12,542 bases of DNA from CAZVEV01 sp964625865 (GTDB taxonomy: Bacteria; Planctomycetota; Phycisphaerae; SM23-33), in assembly GCA_964625865.1 (NCBI GenBank), contig CAZVEV010000177.1, positions 1-12,542 on the forward strand, given 5' to 3'. A model generated the notes under the pieces. It saw nothing but the letters and a program-made list of their open reading frames with translations, was not told the DNA's origin and did no database searches. The position numbers were made by a program, and so were the translations under genes. Shown one piece after another: positions 1-5,936 of the stretch (positions are counted from its first letter, which is position 1; every line of letters starts with the position of its first letter).

Positions 1-376
1 CCATCGGCAAAGGCGACCAGAAATATCCATCGAATTACGAGTCACAGAGCACTAGAGGCATGCCCACCCTGGCGCACCTGAACACGGTCTGCACGGTCAT
101 GGCTGTGACGGCGCTCGGGCTGTTCAGCCCTGACGCTCGTTCAGAATCTCCCCGTTCGGATCCCCTCTCGCTCTTCCCTGAGTCCAAGGCCCCCACGTTC
201 TACGAGAAGAAGAGCGAACTGGTGGTCCGGCGCCAGTTCCAGGGCGGGGCACGCAACAGCAGGTGGCATCCGGAGGTCGACGAGAAGTCGGTATTCCACG
301 CGCGCCTGCAGCACAAGTCCGTCGAGGAGCGCGGCTGGCAGATCGGGATCGGCAGAGGCGGGCAGATGTACTCGAA

Positions 377-455
377 TTCGGGGACACCATGGACTGGCAC
401 TAGGATAAGCCTTTGGGACCGGGCAACGCACAAAGGCATCGGGCGGATGGTCGTG
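377..455 (+). repeat. Dispersed hairpin repeat, copy A
   Basis: This ~79-bp segment matches 1574-1653 in the same orientation at roughly 85% identity by eye. Each copy holds a perfect 7-bp inverted repeat, GCCTTTG (409-415) and CAAAGGC (431-437), giving a hairpin typical of REP-like elements. Copy A lies inside the reading frame of the upstream truncated gene and marks where its protein-like sequence ends. Confidence 0.7.
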
Positions 456-476
456 GTCGTCGCCGGCCTGGTGGGT

Positions 477-519
477 GGAAAGGGGACTCACCTCCGTCCG
501 CGGTGCCTGCCCCCTCTTC
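477..519 (+). repeat. REP-like imperfect palindrome of the GGGGAC / GTCCCC type
   Basis: The left part (GAAAGGGGACTCACC, near 479-492) is roughly complementary to the right part (GGTGCCTGCCCCCTCTT, 502-518), with mismatches. The motif pair resembles the clearer palindrome at 3755-3817, so both may belong to one dispersed family. The call rests on visual matching only. Confidence 0.35.
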
Positions 520-582
520 ACCCGGCGACGATGCACACGCCGCAGCATCGCGGCCGCCCAAGGAAACCCCCACAAGAGTAGC

Positions 583-635
583 CTGTCCCCTTCTGTTTTC
601 TTTTTTTTTCCTTTTTTTCTGTCCCCCTTTTTCTT
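583..635 (+). repeat. T-rich tract bracketed by CTGTCCCC direct repeats
   Basis: CTGTCCCC occurs at 583-590 and again at 619-626, each followed by T-rich sequence, with runs of nine and seven T between them. On the - strand this reads as two AGGGGACAG motifs separated by A-rich sequence, the same core as the palindrome at 3755-3817. There is no GC-rich hairpin directly before the T runs, so I do not call it a terminator. It separates the truncated gene from the promoter at 648. Confidence 0.4.
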
Positions 636-647
636 GCCACAGTCCAC

Positions 648-676
648 TTGCTATCCGTGCTACAGCGGGGTATAAT
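648..676 (+). promoter_or_regulatory. Sigma70-type promoter for the spondin PEP-CTERM gene
   Basis: A perfect TATAAT -10 box (671-676) lies exactly 17 bp downstream of TTGCTA (648-653), a 4/6 match to the -35 consensus. Transcription would begin near 683, leaving a leader of about 97 nt before ATG 780. The position also argues that the longer reading frame opening at TTG 648 is not the translated form. Confidence 0.6.
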
Positions 677-779
677 GAAGCCAGGAAGGCAATGGGTGCC
701 ACGAACGGTTGGTGCTGGGCAGTCCGTTTGGTTTCGTGATTCCGGACACCTGTCTGGCGTGATGAAGAGGAGTCTACAG

Positions 780-1487
780 ATGACGATGAGGACGGTCCAA
801 ATTGTAGCCTTGGTGTCGATGGGCTTCTGCGCGGGAATCGCTCCGGCGGCCTCGCTGGAGTACAGAGTGACGTTCAACGCCACCTGGAGCCAGGCGACTC
901 ACCCGCAGGACTTCCCCGCGAATCCGCATTTTTCTTCCCTGGTCGGCGCGGCCCACAATGCCAACGTCACCTTCTGGGCCGAGGGCGAGTTGGCCACGAC
1001 GGGCATAAAGGACATCGCCGAGCGGGGCTCCAGCACTGTGTTCAGAGCCGAGGTTGACGCCGCGGTTGCTGCGGGTAATGCGTCGGGGCGTGTCCTGGCG
1101 GGCAACATAAACCCCAGCCCGGGCGTGGCGACCGGGACGTTCATCGTGGACTCCGATTTCCCGCTGGTGACATTTGTTAGCATGATCGCGCCGAGCCCGG
1201 ACTGGTTTGTGGGCGTAACGGGCCTCCGGTTGCATGACAACGGTACATGGTTTAACAACGTTGTGGTGGACCTTGCTCCCTATGACGCCGGAACCGACAG
1301 CGGCACAACGTTCACATCGAGTAACCTGGCAACGGTTCCGCCCGAAGTGATAAGCGAGATCACAGGCTTCCCGTTCGAGGGCTCTCCACCGTTGGGCACG
1401 CTCGCGTTCGAGATTGTCCCCGAGCCGACAACGATGGCCTTGCTAGCGCTGGGGATCATGCACCTGCTACGCCGCAGGGGGCAATAG
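780..1487 (+). CDS. Spondin-domain protein with PEP-CTERM sorting signal
   Basis: A 235-residue exported protein. It has an N-terminal signal peptide (residues 1-~23, ending APAAS), then a single domain with the hallmarks of the spondin N-terminal family: FNATWSQATHPQDFP, PHFSSLVGAAHN, FPLVTFVSMIAPSPDWFVG, PYDAGTDSG and ITGFPF, ending LGTLAFEI. The C-terminus is a textbook PEP-CTERM tail: VPEP, a hydrophobic stretch (TTMALLALGIMHLL), then RRRGQ. Family knowledge says such tails are recognised by exosortases, which process the protein for surface or extracellular-matrix display. The spondin domain in animals is an extracellular-matrix adhesion module; its bacterial role is not established. I chose ATG 780 because GAGGAG (767-772) sits 7 nt upstream; ATG 763 would add a few residues. 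It is monocistronic, with its own promoter at 648-676 and hairpin repeats on both sides. No exosortase is visible in the window. Confidence 0.88.
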   Translation: MTMRTVQIVALVSMGFCAGIAPAASLEYRVTFNATWSQATHPQDFPANPHFSSLVGAAHNANVTFWAEGELATTGIKDIAERGSSTVFRAEVDAAVAAGNASGRVLAGNINPSPGVATGTFIVDSDFPLVTFVSMIAPSPDWFVGVTGLRLHDNGTWFNNVVVDLAPYDAGTDSGTTFTSSNLATVPPEVISEITGFPFEGSPPLGTLAFEIVPEPTTMALLALGIMHLLRRRGQ

Positions 1488-1573
1488 CACGCAAGCATCA
1501 CCTCCACAGAGCAACAAGTAGACCCCATCTGGAACGATCTGCCCCGTGGTCGCAGGGCGGCGTGCAACGAGGG

Positions 1574-1653
1574 TTCGGGGGACATCATGGGATGGCACTA
1601 AGGTAAGCCTTTGGGGCCGGGCAGGGCACAAAGGCGTCGGGCGGATGGTCGTG
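1574..1653 (+). repeat. Dispersed hairpin repeat, copy B
   Basis: This is the second copy of the repeat at 377-455, in the same orientation and ~80 bp long. It has the same inverted pair, GCCTTTG (1607-1613) and CAAAGGC (1629-1635). The similarity runs from TTCGGGG through the GGGCGGATGGTCGTG end. Together the two copies bracket the promoter and gene of the spondin PEP-CTERM protein. Confidence 0.7.
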
Positions 1654-1655
1654 TA

Positions 1656-1812
1656 TCAGGCCAGGTCTTCAGACCTGGTTCCCGGCCGCGGTGACCGGCA
1701 GCATAGGGCGTTTCAACGTCCATTCCATAAGGGCTTAAGCCGCTCTTGGCAAGCCCGTTGAAACGGGCTATGTTCTCGGGGGGTGCCCCGAGCACCACGG
1801 CTGAAGCCATAC
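1656..1812 (+). repeat. Cluster of hairpin-forming repeats upstream of the glycosidase
   Basis: Three structures are packed into ~155 bp with no reading frame of note. First, a perfect 7-bp stem CCAGGTC/GACCTGG with loop TTCA (1661-1678). Second, a long inverted repeat whose arms TAGGGCGTTTCAACG (1704-1718) and CGTTGAAACGGGCTA (1756-1770) match at 13 of 15 positions; the right arm also forms its own AGCCCG/CGGGCT hairpin. Third, a perfect 7-bp stem CTCGGGG/CCCCGAG with loop GGTG (1775-1792), followed by GGCTGAAGCC. The first hairpin could end transcripts from the PEP-CTERM gene, but no T-run follows it. Confidence 0.65.
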
Positions 1813-1836
1813 GAAGCAAACGGTGAGGATTGAACG

Positions 1837-3420
1837 GTGATCGTACGAAAGAGCCGGATCGCGGCAGCGGGGCTGGCTGCCGGCCTTATGGCGATCTCGC
1901 TGAGTCCCTTCTGCCTCAACGCGAGTGCGGAAGAGGAGACGCAGCGTCGGGCGGCGAAGTTGAGCGGGGCAGAGATCATGCTCAAACGGCTCGCCCGGGG
2001 CATCAACCTGGATGTCTCCCAACTCGAGGCGGGATCGCCCAGGAAGGTGATGTATGATCCTGCCCAATACGCCGCTATCAAAGCAGCAGGATTCCGAAGC
2101 GTCCGCTTCTTCGTTGTCACCGGGAAGGACCCTGCAGTCTACAAGACCAGGATAGACGATGCGTTGGAACGGGGTCTTGCGGTCGTGATCTGCTTGTGGG
2201 GAAACGGCCGCTGGGCGTCGAAGCCGAAAGAAGGAATACAGGAGTTCGTCGAGGTTTGGGACAGGTTTGCCAGGTGCTACAAGGACTATCCCCAAGACCT
2301 CGTCTTTGAACTCTGGAACGAACCGGAGGGGCTGATTGTGAAACCCGGCGGGATTCTGGGCCTCAAGGACGGCAAGACCGTGATGCAGTATTTCAACGCG
2401 GCTATCCCCGCCATCAGGAAGACCAACCCGCGGCGCACCCTCGCGGTCGGCGGTCCCGGCTTCAACGGGCGTCGTGAACTCAAGCAGTTCGTCACACCGG
2501 AGTATCTGACGTACAAGCTGGAAGATGGCACTGGATTTGAGGACGACACCAATATCATCGGCGTCTTCCACATGTATCACCCATACAGGTTCACGCATTG
2601 GATCGCTGGTCTGGACAAGGTACCGGGATGGACGGATGAAGTGAGAAAAGAGTTGTCGCACACGGTGGCATGGTCGAAGAAGTGGCGGAAGCCCGTTCTT
2701 ATGAGCGAATTCGGGGCCTGGGCTCCGCCCTGTCGTCCGGCTGACGACTTCAAGACCTATCTGCGGTTTGTGGTCAACGAATGCAGGAAGCACAACATCG
2801 GCTGGATGTATTACTGTGCAGGCTTCAACAACCAATGGGCCTTCAACATTCTCCATACCGCCGACGGCTGGAACCAGGATGCGCTTGATGTCCTTACGGG
2901 AATCAAGGCGCCGCCTGGGGGGCCTATGTCGCCACTGCTCAATACGGAATTCGGGCGGACAACCGCTCACTGGACCTGCAAGGGGTCCGCGAAGATCTCC
3001 GTGGCCCGAGGTGCAGGCCTGAGCGGGCCGACCGCACTGAAGGTCGAGGCCGCGAAGTCGGACAGTGCGGAAGTCTACCAGGAGACTCCGCAGCAGAAGG
3101 GAAGCCCTCCGGGCAGGTACCTGATCTCGGTGAGGAAGGGAAGGCTTTACAGGATCTCCTTTCTGGCCAGGTCGGTGAATGGCACGGGAACGGTCAGGGT
3201 GCGATTGGCCGACGTCTCCGGCTCAAGTGATGGGTTCTGGACATCCAAGCCGGTGGGCATCTCGAATGCGAAGAGGGAATACACAGTAGAGTACAGGCAC
3301 ACCGGCAGGGACGTGGAGAATGTCCGGGTGGCGTTCCTGTTTGGCGATCAGGACCAGACTGTTCTCCTCGACCGAATAGCACTGCGCGGCTATCGCAAGG
3401 AAGCGAAGAAGGGCCAATAG
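1837..3420 (+). CDS. Secreted GH5-family-like glycosidase with C-terminal carbohydrate-binding-like domain
   Basis: A 527-residue exported enzyme predicted to hydrolyse a beta-linked polysaccharide by a retaining mechanism. The signal peptide covers residues 1-~31 (ending NASA). The (beta/alpha)8 domain spans ~50-355: RGINLDV near residue 55, IKAAGFRSVRFFV (81-93), acid/base FELWNEPEG with E162, HMYHPY (245-250), and nucleophile VLMSEFGAW with E291. These match the GH5 pattern; the substrate cannot be read from sequence. Residues ~365-520 form a second, beta-rich region (NTEFGRTTAHW at its start, LLDRIAL at its end) resembling CBM4/9-like jelly-roll modules. The start is GTG 1837, with GAGG (1825-1828) 8 nt upstream. 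It is the first of three carbohydrate-related enzymes on this strand, which suggests degradation of a sulfated glycan. The ~350 bp before it holds only repeats, and I found no promoter. Confidence 0.85.
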   Translation: MIVRKSRIAAAGLAAGLMAISLSPFCLNASAEEETQRRAAKLSGAEIMLKRLARGINLDVSQLEAGSPRKVMYDPAQYAAIKAAGFRSVRFFVVTGKDPAVYKTRIDDALERGLAVVICLWGNGRWASKPKEGIQEFVEVWDRFARCYKDYPQDLVFELWNEPEGLIVKPGGILGLKDGKTVMQYFNAAIPAIRKTNPRRTLAVGGPGFNGRRELKQFVTPEYLTYKLEDGTGFEDDTNIIGVFHMYHPYRFTHWIAGLDKVPGWTDEVRKELSHTVAWSKKWRKPVLMSEFGAWAPPCRPADDFKTYLRFVVNECRKHNIGWMYYCAGFNNQWAFNILHTADGWNQDALDVLTGIKAPPGGPMSPLLNTEFGRTTAHWTCKGSAKISVARGAGLSGPTALKVEAAKSDSAEVYQETPQQKGSPPGRYLISVRKGRLYRISFLARSVNGTGTVRVRLADVSGSSDGFWTSKPVGISNAKREYTVEYRHTGRDVENVRVAFLFGDQDQTVLLDRIALRGYRKEAKKGQ

Positions 3421-3461
3421 GGACGGAGTTGTCCTGCACGGGACATCATTCCCCCGCTTCA

Positions 3462-3542
3462 TCCTCGCGGGCTGCACTGGTGACCGGCTGTTACGCCAGC
3501 CACGGGGGTCTGCCTCTTGGCGCACCGGGCCGAGTGCCGTAG
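3462..3542 (+). pseudogene. Relic of a sulfatase active-site region
   Basis: One frame here reads SSRAALVTGCYASH and stops at TAG 3540-3542. At the DNA level 3463-3497 matches 6369-6403 of the downstream sulfatase at 32 of 35 positions, covering its SRAALMTGCYA segment just after the catalytic cysteine. In the relic the position of the formylglycine cysteine (four residues before Arg) is Ala, and the motif Pro is Ser. There is no start codon with a ribosome site and no flanking catalytic domain, so this is a fragment left from a lost sulfatase gene. The rest of the 3421-3657 gap shows only a weak CGGAA/TTCCG hairpin (3569-3583). Confidence 0.5.
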
Positions 3543-3657
3543 TATTGTCCGCCTCGTTCTCGATAGTACGGAACGGCCTTCCGGGCTTACTCATTCTCTC
3601 GCTCCATGGAGTGACGGTTGATTGAAGAGGTTCCTCTCAGGTGATTGGGCAGAACTC

Positions 3658-5157
3658 ATGAAAAAGCGTGTCAGATACGGCGTGATGGGGGTGGTGGCCT
3701 TCTGCTTCGTCTTCGGGACAGGCCTTCATGAAGGGGCGGTGGCCCACGGCGCCACGAAAAAGGGGACAGGCACGTCCGCTTCGCTTCGCTGCGCTACCGA
3801 GCCAGTCCCCGTTTTCGCAGCATCGGCGGCGGAGGCCCAACAGCCGCCGAATATCGTCTTCATCTTTGCCGACGATCTCGGCTTTGGCGATCTGGGCTGT
3901 TACGGCCATCCCTACGCCAAAACGCCGGCGCTGGACAAACTGGCGACACAGGGCACTCGCTGGACGCAGTTCTACGTCACGGGCGTCACGTGCTGTCCGA
4001 GCAGGACGGGCCTGATGACCGGCCTGCATCCGGCGCGCTTCCAGAGATATCCGGCGGGCCACGGATTCGGCGGCCGCGTGACGATCACCGAACTGCTCAA
4101 GAAGCGCGGGTACCGGACGGGGCATTTCGGCAAGTGGCATATCGGGCCCGAGACCGACGGCGTCTACGGGATTGACGAGTATTCCGCCGGCGAGAGGACC
4201 AAGGGCACGCCGCGCGGGCGAGACGCGGGGCTGTTCGACGCGGCGATCACGTTCATCAAGGCCCACCGCGACAAACCCTTCTACGTCAACATCTGGGGCC
4301 ACATCACCCACTACCCCGTCGATGCGCACCCGAAGCTCGTCGAGCCGTTCAAAGACGTCGTCGTCAAGCGCAAGGACTTCTCGAAGACGATGCAGACCAA
4401 GTTCGACGAGTGCCTGAGCATCAAAGGCGATCTCAGCCAGTGCATGCGACAGTACCTCGGCGACGTGGCTTCCCTGGACAGCAACGTCGCCCGCGTCCTG
4501 AAGACGATCGACGAGTTGGGCATTGCGGACAACACCATCGTGATCTTCTCCAGCGATCACGGCCCGGCGCCGGTTCTGCTCGGAGCCAAGAAGGAGTCGA
4601 AGGAGTTCTCCAAGAACATGCTCGGCTACGCGGGTGAGTTTCGCGGGGGCAAGCACAATCAATACGAGGGCGGCGTGCGGTCGCCGTTCATCGTTCGTTG
4701 GCCCGGCCGGGTCAAGGCCGGCCACGTCGACCGCGCCAACGTGATCTCGGGCATCGACTGGATGCCCACGCTCTGCCGCATCGCCGGCATCACCGACCTG
4801 CCGGACGCCCTCGACGGCGAAGACGTCTCGGACATCTGGCTCGGCGCGAACCGAAAACGCACGAAGCCCTTGTTCTGGAAGACCAGTTCTCCGGGCAGCT
4901 CGCCCGCGATGAGAGAGGGCAAGTGGAAACTCCATCTCAATCCCAGACGCGGAAAGGGAATCGAGCTGTACGACCTGTCCGCCGACCCGTCGGAAAGCCG
5001 AAACGTCGCCGACCAGAATCCCAAGGTGGTCGCCCGCATGCGAGCCAAGCTGGACGCGTGGGTCGCCGAATTGCCCAAGACCTACGTCAAGAAGGACAAG
5101 AAGGACCGCAAACCGGGCAGGAAGACCGGCGACCGCCGATCGCGCAAACACGAGTGA
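3658..5157 (+). CDS. Secreted sulfatase (type I, formylglycine-dependent)
   Basis: A 499-residue exported sulfatase that would remove sulfate esters from a polysaccharide or small sulfated molecule. The signal peptide covers residues 1-~30 (MKKRVRYGV..., hydrophobic to AVAHG). Metal ligands are ADDLGFGD (D72, D73) and SSDHG (D300, H301). The sulfatase signature is CCPSRTGLMTG, with C112 as the residue oxidised to formylglycine. Downstream are GKWHIG (K159, H161), GGKHNQYEGGVRSPFIVRWPG (from residue 330) and the C-terminal LYDLSADPSESRN, all in the usual family order. The tail is unusually Lys/Arg-rich (KKDKKDRKPGRK). ATG 3658 is chosen because it gives a standard signal peptide; an in-frame TTG 3622 would add 12 residues. 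Residues ~33-53 are encoded by an inserted palindromic repeat (3755-3817). No maturase (FGE or anSME) lies in the window. The substrate subfamily was not determined. Confidence 0.93.
   Translation: MKKRVRYGVMGVVAFCFVFGTGLHEGAVAHGATKKGTGTSASLRCATEPVPVFAASAAEAQQPPNIVFIFADDLGFGDLGCYGHPYAKTPALDKLATQGTRWTQFYVTGVTCCPSRTGLMTGLHPARFQRYPAGHGFGGRVTITELLKKRGYRTGHFGKWHIGPETDGVYGIDEYSAGERTKGTPRGRDAGLFDAAITFIKAHRDKPFYVNIWGHITHYPVDAHPKLVEPFKDVVVKRKDFSKTMQTKFDECLSIKGDLSQCMRQYLGDVASLDSNVARVLKTIDELGIADNTIVIFSSDHGPAPVLLGAKKESKEFSKNMLGYAGEFRGGKHNQYEGGVRSPFIVRWPGRVKAGHVDRANVISGIDWMPTLCRIAGITDLPDALDGEDVSDIWLGANRKRTKPLFWKTSSPGSSPAMREGKWKLHLNPRRGKGIELYDLSADPSESRNVADQNPKVVARMRAKLDAWVAELPKTYVKKDKKDRKPGRKTGDRRSRKHE
3755..3817 (+). 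repeat. REP-like palindrome inserted in frame in the sulfatase
   Basis: A 63-bp element (21 codons, so the frame is kept) with imperfect inverted ends: CGAAAAAGGGGACAGGCAC at the left and GAGCCAGTCCCCGTTTTCG at the right. These match at 16 of 19 positions when one is reverse-complemented. The spacer is CGCTTCGCTGCG-rich. It encodes a Thr/Lys/Ser-rich linker between the signal peptide and the catalytic domain. Its GGGGACAGG core resembles the motifs at 477-519 and 583-626. REP elements of this kind are often mobilised by RAYT transposases; none is encoded here. Confidence 0.7.
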
Positions 5158-5205
5158 AGACCCAGCCAGCCGGACGGACACACCAGGATAAAAGCGAGAC
5201 TACCC

Positions 5206-5334
5206 ATGCCAACCGCGCCGCACCCCAACGACCCCCGCCCCAAGAGGGCCGCTCTGACCGCAATCCTGTTCGGCGTTTACGAAAAGGGAGATCTGCGATG
5301 TTCGTATTCACGCCCGCTCTTGTACTTCTGTTGA
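5206..5334 (+). pseudogene. Sulfatase-like 5' remnant (signal-peptide region only)
   Basis: A 42-codon frame starts at ATG 5206 and reads MPTAPHPNDP, then KRAALTAILFGVY, before drifting into unrelated sequence and stopping at TGA 5332-5334. Nineteen bases (5257-5275) are identical to 6110-6128, the signal-peptide region of the second sulfatase (TAILFG). The similarity ends abruptly at 5275, just before TTTACG. I read it as the broken-off start of a paralogous secreted-sulfatase gene. No ribosome site is convincing. Confidence 0.4.
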
Positions 5335-5381
5335 ATGGGGCGATTCCAGCGATGATACTCCCGGCGCTCACGGGAGCATGA
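5298..5381 (+). CDS. Small hydrophobic membrane peptide (27 residues)
   Basis: This short frame starts MFVFTPALVLLLNGAIP and ends PALTGA, with a continuous hydrophobic stretch long enough to span a membrane once. Its ribosome site is among the best in the window: AGGGAG (5285-5290), 7 nt before ATG 5298. The TGA at 5379-5381 falls 2 nt before the first attC-like site, the usual distance for a gene at the end of an integron cassette. A CTCCCG/CGGGAG hairpin (5358-5376) lies in its last codons. It resembles toxin-type or regulatory small membrane peptides only in general character; I recognise no family. It overlaps the sulfatase-like remnant in another frame. Confidence 0.4.
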   Translation: MFVFTPALVLLLNGAIPAMILPALTGA

Positions 5382-5383
5382 AT

Positions 5384-5440
5384 GCATAACCCGCGGATGC
5401 ACCAGGCGCCTGACGGCGATGGTGATCCTTGACGGTAGGT
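5384..5440 (+). other. attC-like integron recombination site 1 (degenerate)
   Basis: 57 bp, nearly identical to the site at 5888-5944 (51 of 53 positions over 5387-5439). The outer boxes are GCATAAC (R'') and GGTAGGT (R'), each departing slightly from RYYYAAC/GTTRRRY, so this copy may be decayed. The interior keeps the L''-like GCGGATGCACC and L'-like GGTGATCC. The right box supplies AGGTGG (5437-5442), the probable ribosome site of the following gene. Confidence 0.6.
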
Positions 5441-5450
5441 GGTATGCGAG

Positions 5451-5936
5451 ATGACGACGCGCAGAGCGATGAAGGGTGTCTTGGAAGGGTTCATTGGGAC
5501 CTACGTGAGCCGGTATTCCGATTACGATGGCTACTGGCTTTTCGGGTTTCTCGTCCCCGATCACCAGCGTTTGCGCATCGACCTGCTCTCCAATGAGGCC
5601 TGTTCCGTCGACGATGCGCCTCAAGGGGCCGCGACGGCGCTGGCCAGAGCAAAGTTCCGGGATCAGGTCACCAAGGCCGCCCTGCCCTTCGGGACCATTC
5701 ACACGGCGAAACTCGATATTGTGAGGCAGCCCGGTACGAGGAAGGGTTACGTTAACGTAGAGCGTGACGGGTATGACGTGTTGTTCAAGGTGACCGCTAC
5801 AATGGACAACGGTCGAGTGTACGAGCGCCAGAGGTCAGTGTTCGTCTCGCCGCACGATGCTTCGATTGAGCGACGTAGCGGCGAGTTGCCTAACCCGCGG
5901 ATGCACCAGGCGCCTGACGGCGATGGGGATCCTTGA
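5451..5936 (+). CDS. Integron-cassette-type gene, unknown function
   Basis: A 161-residue cytoplasmic-looking protein without signal peptide or membrane segment; I do not recognise its family. Visible features are GFIGTYVSRYSDYDGYWLFG near the N-terminus (rich in Tyr/Gly), FRDQVTKAALPFGTIHTAKL mid-protein, and a beta-rich stretch with VFKVTATMDNGRVYE-like alternation toward the end. The last 14 residues (NPRMHQAPDGDGDP) are encoded by the second attC-like site, so the native end of the fold is probably near SIERRSGEL. ATG 5451 is preceded by AGGTGG 8 nt upstream; GTG 5439 would lie inside the first site. A single gene filling the space between two attC-like sites, with its stop inside the second, is the standard layout of a mobile gene cassette (504 bp from core to core). 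Confidence 0.75.
   Translation: MTTRRAMKGVLEGFIGTYVSRYSDYDGYWLFGFLVPDHQRLRIDLLSNEACSVDDAPQGAATALARAKFRDQVTKAALPFGTIHTAKLDIVRQPGTRKGYVNVERDGYDVLFKVTATMDNGRVYERQRSVFVSPHDASIERRSGELPNPRMHQAPDGDGDP

Larger units (their letters stand above)
60..581 (+). pseudogene. Truncated secreted protein, N-terminal remnant running into repeats
   Basis: The first ~105 codons look like real protein. There is a hydrophobic signal-peptide-like N-terminus (residues ~8-27, ending near DARSES), then a charged and aromatic-rich segment with motifs SELVVRRQFQGGARNSRW and ERGWQIGIGRGGQMYS. From about residue 106 the frame runs through a dispersed repeat (377-455) and a second repeat-like stretch, becomes Pro/Arg/His-rich, and stops at 579-581. 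I take it as the 5' end of a secreted protein whose remainder was replaced by repeats. The motif style recalls large secreted hypothetical proteins of Planctomycetota, but I cannot name the family. The start is uncertain: no well-spaced ribosome site precedes ATG 60, ATG 99 (residue 14) is an alternative, and the frame stays open to the window edge, so the true start could lie upstream. A genuine short secreted protein is possible but less likely. Confidence 0.5.

Noticed and set aside
1..59. End of an upstream gene at the left edge
   Set aside because: The stretch is too short to judge and shows no stop or motif. The frame of the truncated secreted protein stays open through it, so it might instead be part of that gene.
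596..635. T-rich tract as a rho-independent terminator
   Set aside because: No GC-rich stem precedes the T runs on the + strand, and on the - strand the tract reads as A-rich.
683..779. Riboswitch in the leader of the PEP-CTERM gene
   Set aside because: I could not match it to any riboswitch class I know; only short complementary segments are visible.
1768..2970. 400-codon open frame on the - strand opposite the GH5-like gene
   Set aside because: It overlaps the catalytic region of a clear glycosidase and shows no domain-like pattern.
3637..5181. Long open frame on the - strand opposite the first sulfatase
   Set aside because: It is an antisense shadow of high-GC codon use. It shows no recognisable motif, while the + strand frame has all sulfatase motifs.
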